From Terriglobia bacterium (GTDB lineage: Bacteria > Acidobacteriota > Terriglobia > UBA7540), in NCBI GenBank assembly GCA_030041095.1, contig JASHON010000049.1, forward strand, positions 1 to 50,528: 50,528 nt of DNA, given 5' to 3'. The position numbers and the translations under genes were made by a program. This document shows positions 33,171 to 41,720 of this stretch, in pieces (the stretch's first letter is position 1; the number at the start of each line of letters is the position of its first letter). Below the pieces are notes generated by a model. The model was not told where the DNA came from and did no database searches. It was given only the letters and a program-made list of their open reading frames with translations.

Positions 33171-33623
33171 TCACTTCTCCTTGGCCGTAATTGCCTCTAG
33201 ACGCTTGCGACGGAGCGCGAGCGCTCCCGGTGACCGCTTCTCCATCCACGCTTCGTACTTTTTAGCTGCGGCCTGAAGGTTTCGAAAGGCGCCTGGATCT
33301 TTGTACACCTCGCGGAAATCCTCGGCCATGCGCTCGATCTTGATCCATACCGCCCACAGCTCCGGACTGTTCTCAAAAAACAGGTCTTCGTTGATGAGAC
33401 CGTGGTTGAGTAGCGACGCGGCCATCTCCCAGAAGCTCGTCACCATTCTGAAATAGGCATTCTCCTGCGTCCCATAAGGAAATCGCTCCGTGAGCTTTTC
33501 GGCCGTGTCGATGCGGGATTGTCTCATGAACCACTCACGGGCCTGGCGCAGGGTCGCTTCCCGGCGCAACTCATAAAGCCGCAGCACCAGTTCTGCATCG
33601 TGATGATCGGGGTGTTCTTGCAT
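33171..33623 (-). CDS. conserved-looking hypothetical protein, all-helical
   Basis: This 150-residue protein is rich in charged and aromatic residues (LRREATLRQAREWFMRQS, FRMVTSFWEMAASLLNHGLI, FENSPELWAVWIKIERMAEDF). A helical bundle is likely, and no membrane segment or signal peptide is seen. The PELWAVWxxIE segment resembles a group of short helical proteins often annotated DUF4760-like, but I am not certain. It lies 13 bp downstream of pdxT on the same strand, so it may belong to the pdxS-osmC-pdxT transcript. Function unknown. Confidence 0.7.
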   Translation of the reverse strand: MQEHPDHHDAELVLRLYELRREATLRQAREWFMRQSRIDTAEKLTERFPYGTQENAYFRMVTSFWEMAASLLNHGLINEDLFFENSPELWAVWIKIERMAEDFREVYKDPGAFRNLQAAAKKYEAWMEKRSPGALALRRKRLEAITAKEK

Positions 33624-33636
33624 CGAGGTGTCCTCC

Positions 33637-34236
33637 CTAACGCTCAGGCTCGTCCACGCCCGCGAGGAAATAGCGATGGATGGCGTCGTCCCGAGTCAGC
33701 TCAGGATGAAACGTTGACGCCATGATGTTGCCTTGGCGCACGATGACCGGGTGGCCATCCAAGGCGCCCAGAACCTTTACGTTTGCGCCCACCCGGCGAA
33801 TCACCGGAGCACGGATGAAGACCATTTCCAAGGCTTCGTCTGATATTTCGGGACAAAGCCCGGCCCGTACCGAGCTGTCAATTTGCCTCCCGTAGGCATT
33901 GCGCTCCACGGAAATATCCAGCAAGTGCAGGCTCTCCTGTGGTGGATTGACGACCTCATTCGCCAGCAGAATAGCTCCTGCGCAGGTGCCGAAGATCGGC
34001 TTGCCTTGTGCCGCCATGTTCTTGATGGCCTGGCCCAGGCCGCTGGCGGAAGACAGAAATTTGAGCATCGTGGTGCTTTCACCGCCGGGCAGGATGAGGC
34101 CCGCCAAATCCGGCAGCTCTGAAAGATGCTTCACCAGGAGATACGGCGCCCGCAGACGCTCCATCACGGCGGCGTGCATGGCGAAATCACCCTGCACGGC
34201 AAGAATCCCAATGGTCTTCCGGCTGTGTGCTACCAC
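33637..34236 (-). CDS. pdxT: pyridoxal 5'-phosphate synthase glutaminase subunit
   Basis: This 199-residue class I glutamine amidotransferase has nucleophile Cys85 in IFGTCAGAILLA and the His177/Glu179 dyad in ASTFHPELT, with the LILPGGESTTM segment typical of PdxT. It hydrolyses glutamine and channels ammonia to the PdxS lyase for de novo vitamin B6 synthesis in the DXP-independent pathway. It lies 6 bp downstream of osmC, and pdxS is 0.65 kb further upstream on the same strand. The usual direct pdxS-pdxT adjacency is broken by osmC and a gene remnant. Confidence 0.94.
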   Translation of the reverse strand: MVAHSRKTIGILAVQGDFAMHAAVMERLRAPYLLVKHLSELPDLAGLILPGGESTTMLKFLSSASGLGQAIKNMAAQGKPIFGTCAGAILLANEVVNPPQESLHLLDISVERNAYGRQIDSSVRAGLCPEISDEALEMVFIRAPVIRRVGANVKVLGALDGHPVIVRQGNIMASTFHPELTRDDAIHRYFLAGVDEPER

Positions 34237-34242
34237 GAAGCT

Positions 34243-34683
34243 CTATGCGCCCGCTGCGGAAACGAGCTTGGCCTTCAGGGTAATCGTGGTTCCGGCAAGG
34301 GCTTTCGAGACCGGGCAGCCCTTCTTGGCCGCCTCCGCCAGCTCTTGAAACTTGGCCTCGGAAATTCCGGGAACTTCGCCCTCGGTTTCCAAAGCGATGC
34401 CCGAAATCGAAAATCCGGCATCCCCTTTTTCGAACCGGACGCTGGCTTGCGTATGCACTCGCCGCGGTGGGTAGCCGGCGGTTGCAAGCTGGTGAGAAAA
34501 GGCCATGGAAAAACAGCCGGCGTGTGCGGCGCCGATCAGCTCTTCGGGGTTTGTTCCAGGCCCGTCTTCCATCCGCGACTTGAACGTGAACGGGCCTTCA
34601 TAAGCGCCGGAACCCAGCTTCATCTTTCCGGCGCCTTCTATCAAATTTCCTTTCCACTCGGCTTCTGCAGTTCTCACTGCCAT
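34243..34683 (-). CDS. osmC: OsmC-family peroxiredoxin
   Basis: This 146-residue protein carries the two OsmC cysteines: Cys57 in NPEELIGAAHAGCFSMAFS and Cys123 in KKGCPVSKALAG, plus VRFEKGDAGFSISGIALE. The length and motifs match the OsmC subgroup that reduces organic hydroperoxides, rather than the longer Ohr type. It is a cytoplasmic dimer. AGGAGGTAACG precedes the start. It sits between pdxS and pdxT, so it is probably co-transcribed with vitamin B6 synthesis. PLP and its precursors are oxidation-sensitive, but a functional link is inference. Confidence 0.9.
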   Translation of the reverse strand: MAVRTAEAEWKGNLIEGAGKMKLGSGAYEGPFTFKSRMEDGPGTNPEELIGAAHAGCFSMAFSHQLATAGYPPRRVHTQASVRFEKGDAGFSISGIALETEGEVPGISEAKFQELAEAAKKGCPVSKALAGTTITLKAKLVSAAGA

Positions 34684-34689
34684 AGGACG

Positions 34690-34878
34690 TTACCTCCTGA
34701 GGATTTCTGTTAAATGTTCCACAACCGGGAACGGATCGTAAAAGTGATGAAGTTGCCATTTCCATTCCTGGTACGCTACCGACTGCCTGAATCCCACCGT
34801 GCGGTCTTCGAGCTCCCTCCATCGGACGAGCAACAGGTATCGGCCGTCCAGTTCGACGCACTTGTACTCGCTGCTGAC
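34690..34878 (-). pseudogene. 5'-truncated antibiotic-biosynthesis-monooxygenase (ABM) domain remnant
   Basis: The frame encodes [20 protein letters not shown], then [19 protein letters not shown] and [16 protein letters not shown], the C-terminal two thirds of a small ABM-fold protein. The first strand and helix (about 35-40 residues) that should precede this are missing. Upstream the frame runs into pdxS, whose stop lies only 13 bp away. No start codon with a ribosome-binding site is visible. It looks like a gene fused or deleted against the pdxS 3' end. Confidence 0.65.
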
Positions 34879-34891
34879 TGGCAACCGTCTT

Positions 34892-35779
34892 TCACCATCC
34901 TCGCGTTTGCAGCAACTCCTTGGGATCGAGCTTTGCCACGTCGATGCCGCGCATCGCCTCGCCCAACTCACCGAAGCATTCGGCAATCACTTGCGGCTCG
35001 TTGAAATGTGTGGTGGCGCGCACAATCGCTTTGGCGCGATTCGCTGGATCGGCGGATTTGAAGATGCCGGAGCCCACAAAAACCGCCTCCGCGCCAAGCT
35101 GCATCACCAAAGCCGCATCAGCCGGAGTAGCAACGCCGCCCGCGGAAAAATTGGGCACCGGGAGTTTGCCGTTCTGTCCAACCCATTTAACCAGGTCGAG
35201 CGGCGCACCCAACTCTTTGGCGCGAGCCATCAGCTCCTCCTCGCGCAAGACCGTAAGTTGCCGGATTTCGCCCGTAATGGCCCGCAGGTGCCGCACCGCT
35301 TCCACGATATTTCCAGAGCCGGCTTCGCCCTTTGTGCGAATCATCGCGGCGCCTTCGCCAATCCGCCGGAGCGCCTCGCCCAGGTTCCGTGCTCCACAGA
35401 CGAACGGAATTTTGAACGTCCACTTGTGAATGTGGTGTTCTTCATCGGCCGGAGTCAGCACTTCACTTTCATCCACGTAATCCACGCCCACCGCTTCGAG
35501 CACCTGAGCTTCCACGAAGTGGCCGATGCGCGCCTTGGCCATCACGGGAATGGTGACAGCGCCCATAATCTCCTTGATGATTTTTACGGACGCCATGCGC
35601 GCCACTCCGCCTTCTTTGCGGATGTCGGCCGGTACGCGCTCGAGGGCCATAACGGCCGCGGCGCCCGCATCCTCGGCAATCTTGGCCTGTTCCGCGGTGG
35701 TCACATCCATAATCACACCGCCCTTAAGCATTTCAGCCAGGCCCACTTTCAGCTTCATCGTCGAGTCATCTGCCCACAT
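34892..35779 (-). CDS. pdxS: pyridoxal 5'-phosphate synthase lyase subunit
   Basis: The ATG at 35777-35779 follows GGGAGGTGA and gives 295 residues; an in-frame GTG two codons earlier is less well placed. PdxS signatures are [18 protein letters not shown] (Asp25 and the ribose-binding region), [16 protein letters not shown] (Lys82, Schiff base), [32 protein letters not shown] and [18 protein letters not shown] (second Lys region). It condenses ribulose/ribose 5-phosphate, glyceraldehyde 3-phosphate and ammonia into PLP as a dodecamer with PdxT. It is the first gene of the unit and divergent from the CtpA genes. Confidence 0.96.
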   Translation of the reverse strand: MWADDSTMKLKVGLAEMLKGGVIMDVTTAEQAKIAEDAGAAAVMALERVPADIRKEGGVARMASVKIIKEIMGAVTIPVMAKARIGHFVEAQVLEAVGVDYVDESEVLTPADEEHHIHKWTFKIPFVCGARNLGEALRRIGEGAAMIRTKGEAGSGNIVEAVRHLRAITGEIRQLTVLREEELMARAKELGAPLDLVKWVGQNGKLPVPNFSAGGVATPADAALVMQLGAEAVFVGSGIFKSADPANRAKAIVRATTHFNEPQVIAECFGELGEAMRGIDVAKLDPKELLQTRGW

Positions 35780-35853
35780 GCTCACCTCCCGCTCATCCTA
35801 TTATGATAAGGGTGAAAGCCCGAACGCACAATCACCGCCCGCTGATTCCGCAT

Positions 35854-35881
35854 TTCACGAGCATGGGGCTAATGCTATACT
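35854..35881 (+). promoter_or_regulatory. possible sigma-70 promoter of the first S41 protease gene
   Basis: TTCACG (35854-35859) and TATACT (35876-35881) are 16 bp apart, with the start codon at 35905. The -10 matches five of six bases. A GAGGAG at 35887-35892 lies 12 bp before the ATG, somewhat far for a ribosome-binding site. Confidence 0.4.
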
Positions 35882-35904
35882 GCGAATGAGGAGCTTACGG
35901 TCTG

Positions 35905-37536
35905 ATGAAAATGATGCGCGCGGCCTGCGCGGCCATGATCCTGTTGCTATTCTCGGCCGGTGGAGTGTTGTCCCAGGGCACGCAGGAGGCGGCGCCGCAG
36001 TTTCCGGGGCATGGGCAAGCGCCGGCTTCGAATGCCGATTATAAAAAGGCGGCGAAACAGTTCGGGGAGGTGTACCGGGTCGTGCAGCAGGATTACGCGA
36101 CTCCGGTCAATCCGAATCGGATCATCTTTGGCGGGGGCAGCACCGTCATCGGCGCGATTCCCGGCGCGCTGCGAACGCTCGACCCCCACTCAAACTTCTT
36201 CGATCCCTCGCGGTACGCCCTGCTGAAACAGCAGATGGAAGGAAAGTACTTTGGCGTAGGAATGGTCATCGGGCCCCGGCCGAGTAAGTCGGGGACGATG
36301 GAGACGGAAGTGGTGCAGCCGCTTCCGGGCTCTCCGGCGTTCAAAGCCGGCCTGCGCCCAGGCGACCTTATTTGGACCGTGGACGGAAAAAGCACGCAGA
36401 GGATGGATTCGACTCAAGTAGCGGACTTGCTCCGCGGCCCTGAAGGCACCGTGGTTCACCTGACCGTGCGGCGTGCGGGCGTCAAGCAGCCGCTGGCTTT
36501 CGATATTACACGCCAGAGGATCACGCGGCTTAGCGTTGACGATGCGTTCATGGTCCGCCCGGGAATTGCTTATATCCGCATCAACACGTTCAACGAGGTG
36601 ACGAACGCCCAGCTCTCTCAGGATCTCGACCGGCTTGGCGAGAACAATATCCACGGCATGATTCTTGACCTGCGCGGTAATCTGGGAGGCCTGCTGGACC
36701 AGGCCGTGCTGGTTGCGAGCCATTTCCTGCGGGCGCACCAGCTCGTCGTCTACCATGCCGGACGCAGTTCTCCCATGGAACGCTACTACGTGCAGGGTGG
36801 GGAAACAGGTCCTGAGTATCCCCTGATCGTCTTGATCGATGGGGATACGGCCAGCGCCGCCGAAATTGTAACCGGAGCGTTGCAGGACCACGACCGCGCC
36901 CTGGTGATCGGGCAGCGGAGCTTTGGCAAGGGTCTCGTCCAGACGGAGTTTCCGCTGAGCGACAACACGATGCTCCTCCTGGTCACGGCGCGTTACTATA
37001 CGCCCAGCGGCCGGTTGATCCAGCGCAATTATCATGACGTCTCCATCTACGACTATTTCAATCACTATGAGCCGGGTCCGCCGCCCCAGACTCAGGCCCG
37101 ACTGACGGACGGAGGGCGTGTCGTCTATGGTGGAGGCGGCATCGCGCCGGATGTTACGGTTCCAGCCGTTGACTTGAACTCCGTGCAGCAGGAATTGGTG
37201 AATCGAGGCGCGTTTTTTGATTTTGGACGAACCTACCTTGCCTCCCACAAAACCGTTCCGGCCGATTTCGTTCCCGACCGGAAGGTGATGCAGGAGTTCA
37301 AGGCGTTTTTGCCATCGGAGAGTGTTGACATCTCCGACGCCCAATCCCGCGCCAACGAAGCATTTATCCGCGACCATATTCGAATTCAGCTTGTTTCCAC
37401 AATTTACGGCGAAGAAGCCGGCGATAAGATTAGCGTTGAGAACGATCCGCTCGTCAATAAGGCGATTGAGGATCTTCCGCGTGCTGCGCAGCTATTGGTC
37501 AATCGGAATCGCTATATGGCGCTGCGAGGTCGGTAA
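35905..37536 (+). CDS. S41 C-terminal processing protease with PDZ domain, first of a tandem pair
   Basis: This 543-residue protein has a signal peptide (MRAACAAMILLLFSAGGVLSQ), a helical N-domain (YKKAAKQFGEVYRVVQQDY), a PDZ domain (VVQPLPGSPAFKAGLRPGDLIWTVDG) and the S41 catalytic core. Nucleophile Ser317 lies in GDTASAAEIVTGAL and the general base Lys342 in RSFGKGLVQ; the 25-residue spacing is that of CtpA-type proteases. It cleaves near the C-termini of periplasmic substrate proteins. Its segment GAIPGALRTLDPHSNFFDP is shared almost verbatim with the next gene, so the pair arose by tandem duplication. The second gene starts 71 bp later. Confidence 0.93.
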   Translation: MKMMRAACAAMILLLFSAGGVLSQGTQEAAPQFPGHGQAPASNADYKKAAKQFGEVYRVVQQDYATPVNPNRIIFGGGSTVIGAIPGALRTLDPHSNFFDPSRYALLKQQMEGKYFGVGMVIGPRPSKSGTMETEVVQPLPGSPAFKAGLRPGDLIWTVDGKSTQRMDSTQVADLLRGPEGTVVHLTVRRAGVKQPLAFDITRQRITRLSVDDAFMVRPGIAYIRINTFNEVTNAQLSQDLDRLGENNIHGMILDLRGNLGGLLDQAVLVASHFLRAHQLVVYHAGRSSPMERYYVQGGETGPEYPLIVLIDGDTASAAEIVTGALQDHDRALVIGQRSFGKGLVQTEFPLSDNTMLLLVTARYYTPSGRLIQRNYHDVSIYDYFNHYEPGPPPQTQARLTDGGRVVYGGGGIAPDVTVPAVDLNSVQQELVNRGAFFDFGRTYLASHKTVPADFVPDRKVMQEFKAFLPSESVDISDAQSRANEAFIRDHIRIQLVSTIYGEEAGDKISVENDPLVNKAIEDLPRAAQLLVNRNRYMALRGR

Positions 37537-37607
37537 GCAACGGCAGCCCGGACCGGCGCACTATGGATTCGATGACTTGTTGTGGTTATCTGGGGCGCCC
37601 GAGGTAG

Positions 37608-39233
37608 ATGATGAAGTCTAGTCCGCGGCTCGTCTGGTTTGCACTCCCCACAATTTTGGTTTGCGCCCTCCTGGGAAGCATGTATGGCAGCCGGGTGGAA
37701 GCCACGAACGAAGGCCTGCTCCAGTCGAGCGCTCGGGCTAATTTCAAGCAGTTTCGGCGGATTTACCGGCTCGTTGCCGGAAACTACGCAACGCCGCTCG
37801 ACCCCGATGTAGCCATCTTCGGACCGACCAACAGCATGACCGTAGGAGCCATTCCCGGCATGTTGCGGACACTCGACCCACACTCCAATTTCTTTGACCC
37901 CAAGGCGTTTGAGGCCCTGCAATTGGACCAGGAAGGGCGATATTATGGCGTCGGCATGTATATTCAGCTCGGTCTGGGGCCCTCCAACAACCTGGTTCCT
38001 ACCGTGCTGTATCCGCTTGCAGGTTCGCCCGCCATGCGCGCTGGTCTTCGGCCGCACGACGTCATTATCCGAGTGGATGGCAAGTCCACCGCTGGATTGA
38101 ACCTGACCAGTGTGGCGAACATGCTGAAAGGGCCCAAAGGCACGATCGTGCGGGTTACGGTGAGCCGCGTGGGATATCCGGACCCGCTGCACTTTTCCGT
38201 CCGGCGGGCGGCGATCAAAGAGTCAAGCATCGATGCCTCGTTTATGATCCAGCCGGGAATCGGTTACATCCACATTCGAGACTTCGATGAGACCACCAAT
38301 CAGGAGTTGACCCAGGCTCTGGCGCGGATGGAAGCCCATCACCTGGGGGGCCTTGTTCTCGATCTTCGCGACAATCCGGGAGGATTGCTCAGTGAGGCGG
38401 TTGCCGTGGCCGGTCACTTCCTGCAGCGAGGCCAATTAATTGTTTATCATTATGGGCGAAGCTCTCCCGAGCAACGGTATTACGCTCCCGGCGATGATGA
38501 GGGCAACAACTATCCCATCGTAGTTCTGATCAACCACAACACGGCAAGCGCCGCGGAGATTGTGACCGGCGCGCTTCAGGATCATGACCGCGCACTCGTG
38601 ATGGGCCGGACTAGTTTTGGAAAAGGTTTGGTCCAGACCGTCTACCTCCTCAACGACGATGCGGGGCTTGCCTTGACCACCGCGCATTATTACACGCCGA
38701 GCGGCCGCCTGATTCAGCGCAGCTATTCCGGCCTTTCCTTATATGATTATTTCAATCACGACGGCACACCTTTACCGGTGAAGAGGGAGGTTTATTATAC
38801 GGATGGTGGACGCAAGGTATACGGCGGCGGAGGCATCACGCCGGATATCGTGTTCAAAGAGCCGCGCCTGACTGAGTTTGACCGGCAGCTCTTGATTCAT
38901 TTCGCTTTCTTCAAGTTCGCACGGCAGTATGTCTCCACTCATAAGGACCTGGCACGCAATTTCGAGCCGGGCCCGGGAGTACTGGTTGAATTCAAGCGGT
39001 TTCTCGCCGCTCAGAAAATCCCTGCCACCGATAAAGATCTGGTAACCGGTCAGGATTACATCACCGGCCAGATTCGCCAATACGTCCTGTCGGATGTGTT
39101 TGGAGGGCAGGAGATTAACCAAATCAGTCGCGAGAACGACCCGATGGTGCAGAAAGCTGTTAGCGAGCTTCCCGCGGCGGAACAGTTGGCCTCAAACGCC
39201 AAGCGCTATGTGGCGAGCCGCGGCGTGAACTGA
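37608..39233 (+). CDS. S41 C-terminal processing protease, second tandem paralogue
   Basis: This 541-residue protein is collinear with the preceding gene: N-terminal membrane signal (FALPTILVCALLGSMYGS), helical domain (NFKQFRRIYRLVAGNYATPL), GAIPGMLRTLDPHSNFFDP, PDZ region (GSPAMRAGLRPHDVIIRVDG) and S41 core with Ser314 in NTASAAEIVTGAL and Lys339 in TSFGKGLVQ. Both catalytic residues are intact, so both copies are probably active with different substrates. The second copy differs in the PDZ ligand groove and the loop before the Ser. It lies on the same strand and is probably co-transcribed. Target proteins are unknown. Confidence 0.93.
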   Translation: MMKSSPRLVWFALPTILVCALLGSMYGSRVEATNEGLLQSSARANFKQFRRIYRLVAGNYATPLDPDVAIFGPTNSMTVGAIPGMLRTLDPHSNFFDPKAFEALQLDQEGRYYGVGMYIQLGLGPSNNLVPTVLYPLAGSPAMRAGLRPHDVIIRVDGKSTAGLNLTSVANMLKGPKGTIVRVTVSRVGYPDPLHFSVRRAAIKESSIDASFMIQPGIGYIHIRDFDETTNQELTQALARMEAHHLGGLVLDLRDNPGGLLSEAVAVAGHFLQRGQLIVYHYGRSSPEQRYYAPGDDEGNNYPIVVLINHNTASAAEIVTGALQDHDRALVMGRTSFGKGLVQTVYLLNDDAGLALTTAHYYTPSGRLIQRSYSGLSLYDYFNHDGTPLPVKREVYYTDGGRKVYGGGGITPDIVFKEPRLTEFDRQLLIHFAFFKFARQYVSTHKDLARNFEPGPGVLVEFKRFLAAQKIPATDKDLVTGQDYITGQIRQYVLSDVFGGQEINQISRENDPMVQKAVSELPAAEQLASNAKRYVASRGVN

Positions 39234-39269
39234 CAACGCATGACCAGCATTTTTTGATCCCACCAGCGC

Positions 39270-39581
39270 CTATTCGCCGCTCATTCTGGACCTCAGGTAT
39301 TTCAGCAGAGAAAATCCACCCGTGACAGGGAGGAGCAATGCTTGCTGAATGGCGTTCCGGTGGCTTGACGCGCGGCTGCGCCCGCGGCGCAGTTCGCTCT
39401 CCAACTGGAACTCCATCATCAGCGCGTATTTCGTGAAGTCTACGCCGCATTGATCGCAGGTGCCGCCGTGCGTTTGCGCGTGCCGGCAAGCGGGGCAGGT
39501 GAAGCGGAGCGTCATGTGGCAGTGAGAACAAAACTGCGCAGTATCCGGATTTTCACGGCCGCACTTGGGACATGTGGCCAT
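39270..39581 (-). CDS. small double zinc-ribbon protein
   Basis: This 103-residue protein has four Cys-x2-Cys knuckles (CPKCGRENPD, CSHCHMT, CPACRHAQ and CDQCGVDF), consistent with two zinc ribbons. The rest is helical (ALMMEFQLESELRRGR) with a hydrophobic patch near the C-terminus. Its ATG overlaps the TGA of the upstream gene by one base, so they are coupled. Such proteins usually act as nucleic-acid- or protein-binding adaptors. No specific role is visible. Confidence 0.7.
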   Translation of the reverse strand: MATCPKCGRENPDTAQFCSHCHMTLRFTCPACRHAQTHGGTCDQCGVDFTKYALMMEFQLESELRRGRSRASSHRNAIQQALLLPVTGGFSLLKYLRSRMSGE

Positions 39582-39991
39582 CAGTTTAACCGGAGAAAGG
39601 TAAAGTTTCGCTTTTCAGTGATGCGAAAATGAGAGGAGCAATCGCTGTGGCCGCAAATCACGGCGTCCGTCCCCGAATATTGCGACTGCGTAATCAAATC
39701 GAGCTTTCCGCAGAAGGGGCAAGCGAGCAGCGCATAGAAGACGGAATCCACCAAGGCTCGGAGGGAGACGCTGGCGTCGAGCAGCAGAATGTCTCCAGGA
39801 CTCATGCGCTCCACCGATTCTTCGGGGATGTGATGGAGAAAAGGAACGGGCGTCTTCAGGCGCGCGTAGGGCGTGCTTTCACGCTCCAGCCCCGTCCATC
39901 GCATCAGTGCCTTGCCTCGCGAGCTTTCGCGCTGCCGCGGCGCGTTCTTCCGGCGTGATTGCGGAGATTTGCCTTTCACCGCAATCATCAT
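39581..39991 (-). CDS. small zinc-binding-site protein, unknown function
   Basis: This 136-residue protein has a basic N-terminus (KGKSPQSRRKNAPRQRESSR), a central hydrophobic segment (DILLLDASVSLRALVDSVFYAL), and a C-terminal Cys-x2-Cys...Cys-x4-Cys pattern (CPFCGKLDLI, then ICGHSDCSSHFRI) that could bind zinc. Its stop overlaps the start of the zinc-ribbon gene by one base, so the two proteins are made together and may interact. I do not recognise the family. It lies 34 bp downstream of dinB on the same strand. Confidence 0.6.
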   Translation of the reverse strand: MMIAVKGKSPQSRRKNAPRQRESSRGKALMRWTGLERESTPYARLKTPVPFLHHIPEESVERMSPGDILLLDASVSLRALVDSVFYALLACPFCGKLDLITQSQYSGTDAVICGHSDCSSHFRITEKRNFTFLRLN

Positions 39992-40025
39992 CGGCTATTT
40001 ATGAGCCGCACTTGAACGGACGGCC

Positions 40026-40526
40026 TCACACTCCCGGCTCGTCCGCAGAAGGGCCGTAGAGCGCCGGCACGGGCAGATCGTTTAGCCGCAGGTAAACGCC
40101 GAGCTGCGCACGATGATGCACGAGGTGATTCAGAAACATCTCTCGGTAGGCCATGAACCGGCTTCCCTCAAAGAAAACCTTGCCCTGGAAGATCAGCTTC
40201 CATGTCTCCTTCCAGCTTTCCTCAGAAGTGGCGGCCAGAGCCTTGCGAACTTTGGGCGCGGTCTCGTCCAAGGCCTTCACAAGCTGTGACGGGGAGTCGA
40301 AAGCCAGCCGCTGAAAACTGCCCGAAGAAAAGTCGAGCTGCGGCGTCGTCAGAACGATGAGGCCGAATTCAGGAAGCTGAGCCACGTGCGGCGCCAGCCG
40401 GGAAAGCGGCATGGATTTGCTGTGCGGCGCAAAATCAGGCCTGTCCGCCGGAACCCGCTCCAGCGTTCTCCTCGTCTTTCGGACTTCTTCATCGAATTCA
40501 GGTAAAAGAATCTCGCTTAGCGTCAT
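40026..40526 (-). CDS. DinB/YfiT-like metal-dependent protein
   Basis: The ATG at 40524-40526 follows GGAGGCG; a longer frame to 40604 has no support. The 166-residue helical-bundle protein has LSEILLPEFDEEVRKTRRTL, a His in SRLAPHVAQL and a His pair in FLNHLVHHRAQLGVYLR, the three-histidine metal site of the DinB superfamily. Members include bacillithiol and mycothiol S-transferases and many unassigned proteins. It is cytoplasmic. Substrate unknown. Confidence 0.85.
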   Translation of the reverse strand: MTLSEILLPEFDEEVRKTRRTLERVPADRPDFAPHSKSMPLSRLAPHVAQLPEFGLIVLTTPQLDFSSGSFQRLAFDSPSQLVKALDETAPKVRKALAATSEESWKETWKLIFQGKVFFEGSRFMAYREMFLNHLVHHRAQLGVYLRLNDLPVPALYGPSADEPGV

Positions 40527-40870
40527 TAAAGCGCCTCCAGTCGGAATGAATGCGTTACAAACCCGCGATGCTCGTTTGGTAATCTGCCCGGGCGACCCCC
40601 TCACGCGTTCGCCGTCTGACGAACGGCCTCCCCTCCAACAAAACGGGCCGTCGTCGCTGCGGCTTTGCTGCGCATCGCCCGAGCCCGTTTATGGTAGGGG
40701 AATAAAAAGCGAAAGTCAAGCCCGTTTCTCGTTTTCATTTTTCCGGCGCAAGTAGCCGGGGAAGGTGGCGCCGGCACGCCGGCGCTGTTAACCTCGGGCA
40801 TAGACACGGGAAGCATTTGTGGTCCGGAGGGCGCACAGCGCTGGAATTCCACGCCACAACCAAAGGCAGC
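40527..40870. other. intergenic region with one GC hairpin
   Basis: The only clear structure is GGCGCCGGC (40767-40775) with GCCGGCGCT (40778-40786), one end mismatch, a relative of the hairpin core at 13491-13538. No gene is visible on either strand. Confidence 0.5.
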
Positions 40871-41362
40871 TCAGTTGGTAAGCCTAAGGCGCTTCTCGAT
40901 GAGCGTGACCCTTTGTTCCGGGGTTTCCACGTGGTCGTGCAGTTCGCGGTAAGAAAGCTTGATAAGGGATTGCAGTTCAACAGACACGTGATCGATTTTC
41001 TGGTCGAGCCCGCTGATTTGGGCACGGAGGGATTGGTGCCCCTCGACAATCAGATCGATCCTGTGGAGCGTTTCTTCAAAAAGCGCACCGGCATGGCGCT
41101 CCGCTGCTTCTATCTTCTCTCCGAACTCTTCGCGTATCCCTTGCATTTCGCTGCGGAGCCCGTCTTCGGTGTGGCTTGCTGCGGCCGCGATTTCGGTGCG
41201 GAGCCTGTCCTCGGTACCGCTTGCTGTGGCCGCGATTTCGGTCCGGAGTCTGTCTTCGGTACCGCTTACTGCGACTGCGATTTCGGTGCGGAGCCTGTCT
41301 TCCGTACCGGTCACCGCATTCGTTACGATCTGCTGAATCTGAGCAAGGGACTCAGCGTCCAT
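40871..41362 (-). CDS. coiled-coil protein built on a 15-residue tandem repeat
   Basis: The ATG at 41360-41362 with GAGGAG upstream gives 163 residues; the frame extends upstream over Lys-rich sequence. Residues near 19-78 are four copies of a 15-residue unit, three of them GTEDRLRTEI followed by five small residues, the fourth degenerate (HTEDGLRSEMQGIRE). The rest, EKIEAAERHAGALFEETLHR to VELQSLIKLSYRELHDHVET, is a long heptad helix. The whole protein should be a coiled coil, resembling apolipoprotein- or phasin-like helical proteins. It lies upstream of, and opposite in direction to, no close partner; the RelE gene ends 88 bp away on the same strand. Function unknown. Confidence 0.7.
   Translation of the reverse strand: MDAESLAQIQQIVTNAVTGTEDRLRTEIAVAVSGTEDRLRTEIAATASGTEDRLRTEIAAAASHTEDGLRSEMQGIREEFGEKIEAAERHAGALFEETLHRIDLIVEGHQSLRAQISGLDQKIDHVSVELQSLIKLSYRELHDHVETPEQRVTLIEKRLRLTN
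41144..41323 (-). repeat. 45-bp tandem repeat, four units
   Basis: The plus-strand sequence GATTTCGGTGCGGAGCCTGT recurs at 41189 and 41279 and with small changes at 41234, exactly 45 bp apart; a more diverged unit begins at 41144. The period is a multiple of three and keeps the coiled-coil gene in frame. Confidence 0.85.
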
Positions 41363-41450
41363 GCATTTCTCCTCGTCGGGGGCTGTTAGTGTATGGTGGT
41401 GGGGAAGAGAAAGCAAGTCCCCTTTCTTCCTTTCTTTTTTCGCTGCAGGC

Positions 41451-41720
41451 TTAGCGGTAGATTTGCCTGAGATGCCCAACGCGGAGAACCAGCACGATCA
41501 GACAGTCGCCTTCGATCTTGCAGATGAGGCGATAGTCGCCCACGCGATACCCCCAGAACTCTCCCAGCCGCGAACCGTGAAGCGCTTCTCCCAGACTGCG
41601 GGGATCGTCCAGCTTGGCGAGGCGTTCGCGCAGGAACTTCAGGATGCGCCGGGCGTGTTGCGCGTCGAGCTTGCTCAGTTCCCGGTCAGCCTCGGACGAC
41701 AGCTCAACGGTCCAGGCCAT
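41451..41720 (-). CDS. RelE/ParE-family toxin
   Basis: This 89-residue protein has the RelE fold and start: MAWTVELSSEADRELSKLDA, then ARRILKFLRERLAKLDDPRS, LHGSRLGEFWGYRVGDYRLIC and VLRVGHLRQIYR. The conserved Arg/Tyr run in GYRVGDYRLI and the C-terminal basic HLRQIYR fit ribosome-dependent mRNA interferases. Its start lies inside the end of the upstream antitoxin gene (17-bp overlap), the usual coupled arrangement. Confidence 0.88.
   Translation of the reverse strand: MAWTVELSSEADRELSKLDAQHARRILKFLRERLAKLDDPRSLGEALHGSRLGEFWGYRVGDYRLICKIEGDCLIVLVLRVGHLRQIYR

Noticed and set aside
36190-37377. 395-codon open frame antisense to the first S41 protease gene
   Set aside because: It mirrors the coding gene; no domain pattern and no ribosome-binding site that would single it out.
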